From assembly GCF_001514205.1 (NCBI RefSeq), contig NZ_KQ948769.1, positions 215,606-279,605 on the forward strand: a stretch of DNA of 64,000 nt, in the 5' to 3' direction. Shown piece by piece: positions 9,147 to 17,985 of the stretch (the stretch's first letter is position 1; each line of letters begins with the position of its first letter). Both the position numbers and the translations under genes were made by a program. The DNA is from Streptomyces griseoruber. GTDB taxonomy: Bacteria; Actinomycetota; Actinomycetes; Streptomycetales; Streptomycetaceae. Below the pieces are notes generated by a model. It was given only the letters and a program-made list of their open reading frames with translations. It was not told where the DNA came from and did not search any database.

Positions 9147-10828
9147 CCCACGACCACGACCTGGTGCTCCGCCCGACGGCCGCGCAGACGGAGGCCGCAC
9201 TCGACCCGCCGCCCGGCCGCATCGGCGGAGACCTCGTCGTGGAGACCCTGGCCGCGCTCGGCGCGACCACGGTGTTCGGGCTGCCCGGCCAGCACGCGCT
9301 GGGCGTGTTCGACGCCCTGCGCCGCTCCTCCCTGCGGTACGTCGGCCTGCGGGTGGAGAACAACGCGGGCTTCGCGGCGGACGGCTACGGCCGGATCACC
9401 GGGGAGGCCGCCCCGCTGCTGCTGTCGACCGGCCCGGGCGCGCTGACCTCGCTCGCGGCGCTGCACGAGGCGGCCTCCGCCTCCGCGCCCGTGCTGGCGA
9501 TCAGCAGCCAGATCCCGACGGCGGGACTGGGCGGCGGCCGCCGCGGCTATCTGCACGAACTCCCGGACCAGTCGGCGTCCTTCCGGGGCGTGGTGAAGTC
9601 GGTCCACACGGTCCGCAGCGCGTCACAGATCCCCTCGGCCGTCGCGGCGGCCTGGACGTCGGCGCTGACGGTCCCGCACGGCCCGGTGTGGGTGGAGATC
9701 CCCCAGGACGTGCTGCTCGCGGAGACGGCGATCCCCGTCGTCACCGGTGTGGACGCCTTCCCCGAGGACCTGCCGCCCCGCCCCGAACTGACGGCGGTGG
9801 CGGCCGACCTGCTCTCCCGTGCGACCCGGCCGGCGATCATCGCGGGCGGGGGAGTGGTGCGCGCGGACGCCTCGGGCAAGCTGAGGCAGCTGGCGGAACG
9901 GATCGACGCGCCGGTCGTCACCACCTTCGGCGGCAAGGGCGCCTTCCCCTGGACGCACCCGCTGTCCCTGCGGTCCTGGCTGGAGGACCGGCACACCACG
10001 GACTTCCTGGAGGACGCCGACGTCCTGCTGGTGATCGGCTCGGGCCTGGGCGAACTCTCCTCGAACTACCACACGTTCGCCCCGCGCGGCCGGGTGATCC
10101 AGATCGAGGCCGACCTCGGCAAACTGGAGTCCAACCACCCGGGCCTCGGCATCCACGCCGACGCCCGCCTGGCCCTCCAGGCCCTGCTGGAGACGGTGAC
10201 CCGACGCGAGGACCCGCAGGCCCCGGCCCGCGTACGGACCGTCCTGTCCCGCGTAGCGGAGCGCATCGCGTCCCAGGGTCTCACCCTGGAACAGGCCCTG
10301 CTGACGTCGGTCAGAAGGGCCCTGCCCGCCGACTCCCCGTCCTTCTGGGACATGACGATTTTGGCCTACTGGGCCTGGTCCGCCTTCGACCCCAAGGCCC
10401 CCAACACGATGCACTCCGCCCAGGGCGCGGGCGGCCTCGGCTACGCCTTCCCGGCGGCCCTCGGCGCGGCCGCCGCCGACCCCACCCGCCCGGTCCTGGC
10501 GGTCTCCGGCGACGGCGGCGCCCTCTACTCGATCGCCGAACTGGCGACGGCGAAGCAGTACGACCTCCCCGTCACCTGGCTCATCGTCGACGACGGCGGC
10601 TACGGCATCCTCCGCGAGTACATGACCGACGCCTTCGGCGCCACCACCGGCACCGAACTGACCCGCCCCGACTACGTGGCCCTCGCCGAGTCCTTCGGCG
10701 TCCCGGCCCTGTCGACCTCCCCGGAGACCCTGGAACAGGACCTGGCCAAGGCCCTGGCCGCCCCCGGCCCCTCGGTGGTCGTCCTGCCGGCCCTGTTGCG
10801 GATGTTCGCACCGACGCATCTGGGCTGA
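9143..10828 (+). CDS. Thiamine pyrophosphate-dependent enzyme (2-oxoacid decarboxylase/acetolactate synthase family)
   Basis: 561 residues with the three-domain TPP enzyme layout: N-terminal Pyr domain with cofactor-activating Glu in [16 protein letters not shown], central domain, and C-terminal PP domain with [18 protein letters not shown]. The metal-binding Asn-Asn pair is Asp-Asp ([12 protein letters not shown]), unlike true acetolactate synthases and closer to benzoylformate or ketoarginine decarboxylases. No separate small ALS subunit is nearby. GTG start overlaps the ureohydrolase stop, so they are translationally coupled. Decarboxylation of 5-guanidino-2-oxopentanoate (AruI-type) is my inference, not shown. 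Confidence 0.8.
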   Translation: MTHDHDLVLRPTAAQTEAALDPPPGRIGGDLVVETLAALGATTVFGLPGQHALGVFDALRRSSLRYVGLRVENNAGFAADGYGRITGEAAPLLLSTGPGALTSLAALHEAASASAPVLAISSQIPTAGLGGGRRGYLHELPDQSASFRGVVKSVHTVRSASQIPSAVAAAWTSALTVPHGPVWVEIPQDVLLAETAIPVVTGVDAFPEDLPPRPELTAVAADLLSRATRPAIIAGGGVVRADASGKLRQLAERIDAPVVTTFGGKGAFPWTHPLSLRSWLEDRHTTDFLEDADVLLVIGSGLGELSSNYHTFAPRGRVIQIEADLGKLESNHPGLGIHADARLALQALLETVTRREDPQAPARVRTVLSRVAERIASQGLTLEQALLTSVRRALPADSPSFWDMTILAYWAWSAFDPKAPNTMHSAQGAGGLGYAFPAALGAAAADPTRPVLAVSGDGGALYSIAELATAKQYDLPVTWLIVDDGGYGILREYMTDAFGATTGTELTRPDYVALAESFGVPALSTSPETLEQDLAKALAAPGPSVVVLPALLRMFAPTHLG

Positions 10829-10843
10829 GGCATCCTGAGGGGC

Positions 10844-11707
10844 ATGGACTGGGCAGACCTTTCTGACGTGGATGTGCCGACCGTCGTGGACCTCTCCGTC
10901 CGCTGTCTGGCCGTGGACGGCGGACTCCCGGCCACCGCGTCCCCCGGGTACGTCGAAGGACGTTACGCGGGCCCGGGTGTCACCGCCGTCGGAGCCTTCC
11001 ACGACGGCACGCTGATCGCGGCGGGCTCGGTCCGCGAGGCGGGGGGCTCGATCGTGGTGACCGGCCAGGTCGACCCGTCCCACCGGGGCCGGGGGATCGG
11101 CACCGCCCTGCTCGACCGCCTGCTGGAGACGGCTCGGCGGCGGGCCGGCGATCTCCGTGTGGAGACGGAGTCACTGACCCCGCAGGCCGACGCCGTCTTC
11201 GGGGCACGCGGCCTGCGCCGGACGTTCGCGGAGGACGTCATGCGCCGCGACCTGTCGGCTCCCTTCCCCCGGGCTCAGCTGCCGTCCGGTGTCGTCCTGG
11301 CCGAGTGGAGCGACGACAACCACCCGGAATTCTTCGAGGCCTACCGCATCTCCTTCGCCGACCGCCCCGGATTCCCCGGCTGGTCCCGGTCCCGGTGGAC
11401 CGACTGGACGGCGGGCGACGACGACTTCCGCCCGCCGTACTCCCTGCTGGCCCGCTCGGCCGACGGCTCCCCGATCGGCTTCGTCACCTGCGCCCGCGAC
11501 TTCCTGATCCAGGTGGGCACGGCCCCGTCCTGGCGACGCCGTGGCCTCGGCCGCTGCCTCGCCCTCACGGCGCTCACCCGCATGCGGGCGGCCGGCGAGA
11601 ACGAGGCCTTTCTCGACGTCAACGCCAACAACCCGGCATCCGCGGCACTGTTCCGGAGCCTGGGCTTCCAACCGCTCGCCCGACGGGCCCGCTACGAGCC
11701 GGCATGA
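10844..11707 (+). CDS. Tandem GNAT family N-acetyltransferase
   Basis: 287 residues with two GNAT domains. The first, about residues 1-135, has the acetyl-CoA loop VDPSHRGRGIGTALLDRLL; the second, about 145-287, has VGTAPSWRRRGLGRCLALTAL and ends DVNANNPASAALFRSLGFQP. Double GNAT proteins usually keep one active half; both P-loops look intact here. It begins 15 nt after the TPP enzyme and may be read through from it. The acceptor substrate is unknown; mycothiol synthase-like fusions have this layout, but the specific family is not claimed. Confidence 0.85.
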   Translation: MDWADLSDVDVPTVVDLSVRCLAVDGGLPATASPGYVEGRYAGPGVTAVGAFHDGTLIAAGSVREAGGSIVVTGQVDPSHRGRGIGTALLDRLLETARRRAGDLRVETESLTPQADAVFGARGLRRTFAEDVMRRDLSAPFPRAQLPSGVVLAEWSDDNHPEFFEAYRISFADRPGFPGWSRSRWTDWTAGDDDFRPPYSLLARSADGSPIGFVTCARDFLIQVGTAPSWRRRGLGRCLALTALTRMRAAGENEAFLDVNANNPASAALFRSLGFQPLARRARYEPA

Positions 11708-11714
11708 GAGGGTC

Positions 11715-12338
11715 TCAGCCGAACCAGAAGAAGATCGTGTCGTCCCTGCGGCCCAGTCGGCGTGCCGTCTCCCACTCCTCCGCCTCGAACCGCATCAGCT
11801 CGGCGAACCGCCCCGCCGTCTCGGTGAACTCGCGGTCGAGCCGGTTCAGCACCCTCTCGTACGCCTCCGCCAGCAGCGCCGCCCGCTGGGCCGGCAGCAC
11901 ACCGATCTGCGGGACCGCGTCACCGGGGTGCGGCAGCCGCAGCGGCGGTCCGCTGAAGAGGAACGTCGCGGGCAGGACCTCCCTCGGGACACCGTGCCGG
12001 GCGAGCTCGCTGTCCAGCGCGAAGAACCAGGACGGCCGGGGCCACACCCCGAGGTCGCTGGTGTCGGAGAAGTGCGGGGCCACGGCCTCGCGGAAGGCGT
12101 ACGTGTACGCCGGACACAGCTCCGCGCTCGGCGGCCCGCCCTCGACGAGTTCCTCCAGCGCCCGGACGACCGACACCCGCAGGTCGATGCGCTCCTCCCG
12201 CAGCCGTGCGTCGGCCTTCTCGCACCGCTCGCGCACGAGGGCGAGCATCCGCTCCTGTTCCTGCGTCCGCTCCACCGCGGTGAGCAGCCGGATCACACCC
12301 CGCATGTCACCGGTGCTCATCTCCAGGCAGTAGCCCAC
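11715..12338 (-). CDS. Hypothetical protein (DUF7691-like)
   Basis: 207-residue protein without signal peptide or membrane segment. GTG at 12338 is chosen because GGAGG lies 7-8 nt upstream. The N-terminal third is charged and helical (RLLTAVERTQEQERMLALVR), the C-terminus is Trp/Phe-rich (DDTIFFWFG). It resembles uncharacterised cytosolic proteins found in actinobacteria; I cannot assign a function. It converges with the GNAT gene with 7 nt between the stops. Confidence 0.7.
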   Translation of the reverse strand: MGYCLEMSTGDMRGVIRLLTAVERTQEQERMLALVRERCEKADARLREERIDLRVSVVRALEELVEGGPPSAELCPAYTYAFREAVAPHFSDTSDLGVWPRPSWFFALDSELARHGVPREVLPATFLFSGPPLRLPHPGDAVPQIGVLPAQRAALLAEAYERVLNRLDREFTETAGRFAELMRFEAEEWETARRLGRRDDTIFFWFG

Positions 12339-12409
12339 TGGTTCGTCCTCCCCGCTTCCACGCCCACCCTGGTGATCATCATGACCATGATCCACCAGGA
12401 CGCCCATGA

Positions 12410-12447
12410 CACAGAGCCCTCCCGGGAACACTCCGGGAGGGCCCTGT
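12410..12447 (-). terminator. Intrinsic terminator of the endonuclease gene
   Basis: Near-perfect 16-bp stem, CACAGAGCCCTCCCGG (12410-12425) against CCGGGAGGGCCCTGTG (12432-12447), one mismatch, loop of 6. It lies 25 nt past the stop of the leftward endonuclease gene. Confidence 0.8.
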
Positions 12448-12471
12448 GGCGGGGCTGTGGGGTGCGGTGTC

Positions 12472-13278
12472 CTACCAGATCGCCTCGACCCACTCCGGGT
12501 GGTCGATGAACGGGTTGCGGTTGTGCTGGTAGGTGTCGTAGATGACCTGGTTGCGCTTCTCCTCGAAGGCGCTCGGCGGGTCCGCCTCGTTCCACGCCTT
12601 GAGGACGGAGAGCTTGCCCATGTACGGGTTGCTGCCGTTGTTGACCTTCTCGTTGGGCTCGAGGTCGGCGAAGCCGTCGCCGCCGTCGTAGCGGACCGCC
12701 ATGTAGAGGATCATGCGGGCCACGTCGCCCTTGTCGGCGTCGCGCGGCTCGAAGGAGTCGGAGTCGACCTTGCTGCCGCCGCCGTTGGTGACCGCGCTGC
12801 CGCCGTTGTCGAAGTCCAGGTTGCCGCGGGTGCTGTTGATCTGTACGTCGGCGGGGCGCAGGTGGTGCAGGTCGGTGCCGGGGCCGATCGACTCGCCGAA
12901 GTCGCCGTGGGACTTGGCCCAGGTGTGCTCACGGTTCCAGTCGCCGACGTCACCGCCGTTGAGGGACTTGCTGCGCGAGACACCGCTGTACAGCAGGATG
13001 ACGTTGCTGCTGTTGTTCGGGTCCTGGTCGGTGACCTTCAGCGCGTCCCAGACCGCGGAGTACGAGATCTTCGAGACGCCGGTGCTGATGATGGTGTGGA
13101 GGGACGACTTCAGGCTCGTACCCGTCTTGCCCACCGCGTTCTTGTAGTACGTCGAGTCGTACGCCGTCGTCGTCGCCGCGGCGGGGGTCGCGGTGAGCGC
13201 GGGCACGGTGAGGCCGACCAGGACGGCAGCGGTGCCAAGCGCCACCGACTTCCATCGGTGGATGCGTGTCGCCAGCAT
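12472..13278 (-). CDS. Secreted endonuclease I family nuclease
   Basis: 268 residues beginning MLATRIHRWKSVALGTAAVL, an export signal cleaved near TPAAA. The mature part is an EndA/NucM-type beta-beta-alpha metal nuclease: core motif NREHTWAKSHGDFG with the catalytic His, then DLHHLRPADVQINSTRGNLDF, and downstream GDVARMILYMAVRY. It degrades extracellular DNA or RNA, non-specifically in known homologues. Upstream ATGs near 13335 would put extra residues before the signal peptide and are not favoured. It is a single-gene unit with its own terminator. Confidence 0.88.
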   Translation of the reverse strand: MLATRIHRWKSVALGTAAVLVGLTVPALTATPAAATTTAYDSTYYKNAVGKTGTSLKSSLHTIISTGVSKISYSAVWDALKVTDQDPNNSSNVILLYSGVSRSKSLNGGDVGDWNREHTWAKSHGDFGESIGPGTDLHHLRPADVQINSTRGNLDFDNGGSAVTNGGGSKVDSDSFEPRDADKGDVARMILYMAVRYDGGDGFADLEPNEKVNNGSNPYMGKLSVLKAWNEADPPSAFEEKRNQVIYDTYQHNRNPFIDHPEWVEAIW

Positions 13279-13432
13279 GTGGGGTGTCCGATCTACGCGG
13301 GTTGATGGGGGCGGCAATCGGGAGCGTGACATGGACATGCGGCCGTGTAAATGGACTGTGCGTGTCCATTCGGTGACCTGAAACGGCAAATCGCCTCTCA
13401 TCTACGCGAGTTGACTCTGTGCGAACCTACGA

Positions 13433-13465
13433 AAACGGCCCCTGACGGGACGTCAGGGGCCGTTT
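13433..13465 (-). terminator. Intrinsic terminator of the GT39 gene
   Basis: Perfect 14-bp stem, AAACGGCCCCTGAC (13433-13446) with GTCAGGGGCCGTTT (13452-13465), loop of 5. On the minus strand it follows the glycosyltransferase stop by 23 nt and ends in A/T-rich bases. The rest of the 13279-13488 gap holds only the leader of the endonuclease. Confidence 0.85.
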
Positions 13466-13488
13466 GGTGCCGTACCGCTCAGCTCATG

Positions 13489-15795
13489 TCAGCTCACGTC
13501 GGACGGGTCCAGCCGGTAGACCGAGGAACTGGAGGAGCCGGAGGAGCCGGAGGAGCCGGACGTGCTCGACGAGGTGGAGCTGTACTCGCTCTCCTCCACC
13601 GCCGTCCCGTGCTTCTGCACCCACGTCGTCAGCTCCTGGTTCTGGCTGTTGTTGCCGCCCATCCCCATGCCGCCGCCGAGCTGGATGTAGTGCAGCTCGC
13701 CCTTCTTCACCAGCTCCTTGAGCCTGGCCAGGGTCATCGCGTTGTCCGAGCCGGTGAAGCCGAACATCGAGATGACGGGCTTGCCGGTGCTCAGGATCAT
13801 CTGGCCCGCGCTCTGCGAGTTGGACACCGCGATCAGCCATGTGGCGCCGTCCTGGTGCTTCTCCAGGTACGAGACGAGCCCGCTGTCGGCGCCGCCCATG
13901 CCGCCGCCGCCCATGCCGCCGCCCATGCCGCCCCCACCGGGACCACCGCTGCTGCCGCCGGGCGCGCCGCCCGAAGCCGAGCCGCTCTCGCCGCCGGCCT
14001 GGCCGCCGCCGGGGAACTCCCCGTTCACGCCGCCCTGCTGGCCGCCCTGACCGTTCTGGCCGCCGCTCGGCGCGCCGCTGGGAGCGCCGCCGCCCTGGGG
14101 AAGCTCGCCGTTGCCGCCGCCGGGGAACTCGCCGCCCGCCTGGCCGCCGCCCTGCTGGGTGCCGCCCGGCATCTGCCCGCCGGGACCGCCGCTGCCGCCG
14201 CCGAAGCCGCCCCGGCCGCCACCGCCGCCGGGACCGCCCATGCCGCCCCCGGTGGACGGGCCCGCGGTCGGGTTGGTGCCGCCCATCATGCCGCTGGAGC
14301 TGCCGAACGCGGGCGAGGCCGCGTACGCCGTGGGACCGGCGAGGGCCGCCACGACCGCCGCGGCGACGGACGCGCCGAGCAGCCGCAGCCGGGTGCCGGA
14401 GCTCGCGGAGCGCAGCAGGAACAGACCCACGATCGCGAGGACCATGAGGACACCGACGACCGGCCACAGCCAGGTGTTCCAGCCGGTGGCCCGGCGCAGC
14501 AGCACGATCGCCCAGACAGCGGTGACCGCCAGCCCGGCCGGCAGCACCCACGACCAGCGGGCGTCACCGCCGCGGAAGGCGCGCCACAGCATGACACCGC
14601 CGCCGCCGGTGAGCGCCGCGATGCCCGGGGCGAGCGCGGTCGTGTAGTAGGGGTGCATGGTGCCCTCGGCGAGGGCGAAGGTGAAGTAGTGCAGCACGGT
14701 CCAGCCGCCCCACAGGACCAGCGCGGCCCGCGTCAGGTCGGTGCGCGGGGCGCGCCCGCACAGCACGAGTCCGGCGACGAGCGCGATGCCCGAGAAGGGG
14801 ATCAGCCAGGAGATCTGGCCGCCGAGGATGTCGTTGAACATCCGCCCGATGCCCGCCGTTCCGGCGAAGGTGCCGCCTCCGCCGCCACCGCCGCCGCCGT
14901 TGCCCTCACCGCCGAGGACGCGCCCCAGGCCGTTGTAGCCCATGATCAGGTCCCAGGCGCTGCCGTCGGTCGAACCGCCGATGTAGGGCCGGTCGTCGGC
15001 GGGCACGAGGGACACGGCGGTCGCCCACCAGAAGCTGGAGACGGCGAGCGCCACGGCCGCGAGGGCCAGGTTGACGGCCTTCTTCTTCCAGCCCGGCTTC
15101 GAGGCGTACACGTACACGGCGAAGACGGCCGGCAGGGCGATGTAGCCCTGGAGCATCTTGGTGTTGAACGCCAGGCCGAAGCACACCGCCGAGCCGATGA
15201 GCGGCAGCAGCCGGTCGTCGCGCGTGGCGCGCAGCGCGAGCGCCCCGCCGGCCACCATCAGCAGGACGAGGATGGTGTCGGGGTTGTTGTCGCGGTTGAT
15301 GGCGACGGTGATGGGGGTCAGGGCGAGCACGAGCGCCGCGATCGTGGCGGCCACATGCCCGAACACCCGCTTCACGGAGGAGTGCAGGATCCAGATCGTG
15401 CCGAGCGCCGCCCCGATCTCCGGCGCCATCATCTGCCAGGTGCCGAAACCGAGGATCCGACAGGACAGGCCCATGATCATGAGCGCGAACGGCGGCTTGT
15501 CGACGGTGATGAAGTTCCCTGCGTCGAGCGAGCCGAAGAACCACGCCTCCCAGCTCTTCGTACCGCTGTAGACGGCGGCGCTGTAGAAGCTGTTGAGGCT
15601 GTTGCCCGACAGGTTCCAGCCGTAGAGCACCGCCGCCAGGACCAGGATCGCGATGAGCGCGGGCAGCGACCAGCGCGGTGCCTTGTCCGGTGGGGGCGCC
15701 GCGGGGGCCGTCTCGGACGGCGTCGGCGGCGGCCGGTCGGGGGACACGGTCGGGGGCGTGGGGAGTGGGTCGGTGGCAGATGTCACCCTTCGCAT
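13489..15795 (-). CDS. Family 39-type (ArnT/PMT_2) membrane glycosyltransferase with long Gly-rich segment
   Basis: 768 residues. A Pro-rich cytosolic start (to about 40) is followed by about 11 membrane spans. The first outer loop has the GT-C acidic residues (WFFGSLDAGNFITVDKPPFAL), so it should use a polyprenyl-phosphate sugar donor outside the membrane. A run of nine Gly interrupts an outer loop near residue 300. Residues about 500-635 are a Gly/Pro/Gln/Ser-rich linker, then an alpha/beta-like soluble domain (SGLVSYLEKHQDGATWLIAV) and a Ser-rich tail. Acceptor unknown; protein O-mannosylation or cell-envelope glycan decoration are options. Confidence 0.85.
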   Translation of the reverse strand: MRRVTSATDPLPTPPTVSPDRPPPTPSETAPAAPPPDKAPRWSLPALIAILVLAAVLYGWNLSGNSLNSFYSAAVYSGTKSWEAWFFGSLDAGNFITVDKPPFALMIMGLSCRILGFGTWQMMAPEIGAALGTIWILHSSVKRVFGHVAATIAALVLALTPITVAINRDNNPDTILVLLMVAGGALALRATRDDRLLPLIGSAVCFGLAFNTKMLQGYIALPAVFAVYVYASKPGWKKKAVNLALAAVALAVSSFWWATAVSLVPADDRPYIGGSTDGSAWDLIMGYNGLGRVLGGEGNGGGGGGGGGTFAGTAGIGRMFNDILGGQISWLIPFSGIALVAGLVLCGRAPRTDLTRAALVLWGGWTVLHYFTFALAEGTMHPYYTTALAPGIAALTGGGGVMLWRAFRGGDARWSWVLPAGLAVTAVWAIVLLRRATGWNTWLWPVVGVLMVLAIVGLFLLRSASSGTRLRLLGASVAAAVVAALAGPTAYAASPAFGSSSGMMGGTNPTAGPSTGGGMGGPGGGGGRGGFGGGSGGPGGQMPGGTQQGGGQAGGEFPGGGNGELPQGGGAPSGAPSGGQNGQGGQQGGVNGEFPGGGQAGGESGSASGGAPGGSSGGPGGGGMGGGMGGGGMGGADSGLVSYLEKHQDGATWLIAVSNSQSAGQMILSTGKPVISMFGFTGSDNAMTLARLKELVKKGELHYIQLGGGMGMGGNNSQNQELTTWVQKHGTAVEESEYSSTSSSTSGSSGSSGSSSSSVYRLDPSDVS

Positions 15796-15940
15796 GCTGT
15801 ACGTCAGTTGTGGGCGGCCGCTGTGCCGGACCTGGCCGCAGCCTGTGAAGACTCACAGGGGCCGGTAACGGGTTGCCCACGCTTTGCCCAATCCTCGCGA
15901 CTCGTACAACCATTCGCCCGAACTGGTGAGTCAACTGGGC

Positions 15941-16795
15941 ATGACTCACCGGACTCCCAGACGCAGAAGGGTGCTGGCAGCCACCGCCCTCGGCACCGGC
16001 GTCCTCATCACCGGCGTGGCCACCGCCGCGCCCGCCACGGCCGTGACGCCCACCGTCAGCTGTACGTCCAGCAAGGCGGCGCTGGCCTCCAAGCTGAAGA
16101 GGGACATCACGGCGGCCCTCGCCAACCGCAAGGGCACCGTCGCGGTCGGGCTCTACGACCGCTCCACCAAGACGACCTGCACCCTGCGGGCCTCCACCGC
16201 CTACGACTCCGCCAGCGTCGTCAAGGTGACCGTCCTCGCGACCCTGCTGTGGGACGCGCAGAAGACGAACCGGGCGCTCACCAGCACCGAGAAGTCCCTC
16301 GCCACCAAGATGATCACCCAGTCGGACAACACCTCCACCTCCACCCTGTGGAGGCAGCTCGGCATGACGAAGATCAAGGGCTTCCTGGCCGCCGCCGGGA
16401 TGACCCAGACCAAGCCGGGCGCGGACGGCTACTGGGGCCTGACCCAGATCACGGTGACCGACGAGCAGAAGCTGCTCAAACTGGTCACCGCCTCGAACAC
16501 GGTCCTCACCACCGCCTCGCGCACCTACATCAGCACACTGATGGGCAAGGTCATCTCCTCGCAGCGCTGGGGCACCCCCTACGGCCGGCCCTCGAACGTC
16601 ACCTGGCACGTCAAGAACGGCTGGCTCTCCCGGGCCACGCACGGCTGGCGCGTCCACAGCGTCGGCACCTTCAAGGGCGGCGGCCACGACTACATGATCA
16701 CCGTCCTCACCCAGGACAACAGCACCATGAACTACGGCATCACGACCATCCAGGGCGTCGCCAAGGTCATCCACAAGGACCTCGCCGCGTCCTAG
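15941..16795 (+). CDS. Secreted class A beta-lactamase-like serine hydrolase
   Basis: 284 residues. A twin-Arg-rich signal (RTPRRRRVLAATALGTG) ends near TAAPATA. Penicillin-binding fold motifs are present: SVVK (SxxK, nucleophile Ser), SDN in TQSDNTSTS, and KNG (K[TS]G equivalent) in VKNGWLSR. The class A Glu166 loop is not obvious, so a transpeptidase- or esterase-like role in the cell wall is as likely as beta-lactam hydrolysis. ATG 15941 is chosen because it starts the signal peptide. It is divergent from the GT39 gene. Confidence 0.82.
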   Translation: MTHRTPRRRRVLAATALGTGVLITGVATAAPATAVTPTVSCTSSKAALASKLKRDITAALANRKGTVAVGLYDRSTKTTCTLRASTAYDSASVVKVTVLATLLWDAQKTNRALTSTEKSLATKMITQSDNTSTSTLWRQLGMTKIKGFLAAAGMTQTKPGADGYWGLTQITVTDEQKLLKLVTASNTVLTTASRTYISTLMGKVISSQRWGTPYGRPSNVTWHVKNGWLSRATHGWRVHSVGTFKGGGHDYMITVLTQDNSTMNYGITTIQGVAKVIHKDLAAS

Positions 16796-16867
16796 TGCCG
16801 CGGCACCGGACCAGCTCTTCAACGGCTCGCCCCCCGCGCGTCACCGACCCGTCCTACGGTGACGTCC

Positions 16868-17896
16868 ATGCGCCTGCGAACCGTACTCGCCACCCTCACC
16901 GCCGGCCTGGCGGCGGCCGCCACCCTCACCGCCGCCGGGCCCGCGCACGCCGACACCCCGGTGAACCACGCCTGTTCGCCCACGGTCCTTCTGGACCGCT
17001 TCTCGGACGTCCTCGACAAGACGACGTACGACGGCACCTTCGTCGGGAACTTCTCCGCCCTCGCGCTCGACCGGGACGGCTCCCTCGCCGCCCTCTCCGA
17101 CCGCTCCTCCCTCTTCGGCCTGGACGCCCGCACCCTCGCCCCGGAGAAGGTCGTCCCGCTCGCCGACGAGAACGGCGCCGCCCTCGACTCCGAGGGCCTG
17201 GTGATCGACGGGGACGGCACCCGGCTGATCACCTCCGAGACCGAGCCGTCCGTCCGCCGCTACAGCGCCGACGGCGAGATCCTCGACCGCCTCCCGGTCC
17301 CCGCCTCCCTCCTCGTCTCCCCGGCCGGCCGCGCCACCGCCAACCAGACCTTCGAGGGCCTGACCCTGATGAACGGCGGCCGCACCCTCCTCGCGTCGAT
17401 GGAGTACGCGCTCTCCGGCGACACCGCGGGGATCGTCCGCTTCCAGACCTGGCAGCGCACGAAGGGCGACCACTTCAGGCTGTCGGCCCAGTACGCCTAC
17501 CGCACCGACGCCCCGTTCCTCGGCGTCCCCGAGGTCCAGGCCCTCCCCGACGGCCGCCTCCTCGTCCTGGAGCGCGGCTTCACCTCGGGCGTCGGCAACA
17601 CGGTCCGCCTCTACCTGGCCGACCCCCGCCACGCCGCGGACACGAGCGGTGTCGCCACGCTCACCGGCCAGGACGGTGTCCGCCTGGTCGAGAAGACCCT
17701 CCTCACCGACCTCGTGACCTGCCCGTCACTGGGCGCGACCGCGAGGCAGCCCCAGCCGAACCCCCTCCTGGACAACATCGAGGGCATGGTCGTCACGGGT
17801 CACGCGAAGGGCCGCCTGAAGGTCCTCCTGGTCAGCGACGACAACCAGAACGCCGTACAGACCACGCGCTTCCTCCACCTGCGGGTACGCGTCTGA
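16868..17896 (+). CDS. Secreted esterase-like/phytase-fold protein
   Basis: 342 residues with a signal peptide (MRLRTVLATLTAGLAAAATL, cleavage after AHA). The mature protein fits the esterase-like activity of phytase family, a beta-propeller, with blocks NFSALALDRDGSLAALSDRS, ALDSEGLVIDGDGTRLITSE, TFEGLTLMNGGRTLLASME and DNIEGMVVTG. The enzyme activity is not established for most members. ATG 16868 has GGTGAC upstream; a GTG at 16859 is an alternative. It follows the serine hydrolase by 72 nt on the same strand. Confidence 0.8.
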   Translation: MRLRTVLATLTAGLAAAATLTAAGPAHADTPVNHACSPTVLLDRFSDVLDKTTYDGTFVGNFSALALDRDGSLAALSDRSSLFGLDARTLAPEKVVPLADENGAALDSEGLVIDGDGTRLITSETEPSVRRYSADGEILDRLPVPASLLVSPAGRATANQTFEGLTLMNGGRTLLASMEYALSGDTAGIVRFQTWQRTKGDHFRLSAQYAYRTDAPFLGVPEVQALPDGRLLVLERGFTSGVGNTVRLYLADPRHAADTSGVATLTGQDGVRLVEKTLLTDLVTCPSLGATARQPQPNPLLDNIEGMVVTGHAKGRLKVLLVSDDNQNAVQTTRFLHLRVRV

Positions 17897-17985
17897 CCAC
17901 CCGCTCGGTTTGTTGCGGCGGGATGAAATCCACGGCCGCCGACGTTGGTGCCTTGCGGTAGATCGGCGAAGCGGAAGGCACCGGC

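Noticed and set aside
12472-13401. Longer N-terminus for endonuclease I
   Set aside because: Starts upstream of 13278 would bury the signal peptide behind 20-40 residues; the signal fits a start at 13278.
15941-16795. Acquired beta-lactam resistance gene
   Set aside because: Motifs fit the broad serine hydrolase family, but a clear class A omega-loop Glu is not seen and base composition equals its neighbours.
13351-17961. 1536-codon open frame spanning several genes
   Set aside because: It crosses antisense to the GT39 gene and out of frame over two secreted protein genes; composition is low-complexity and no motif is present.
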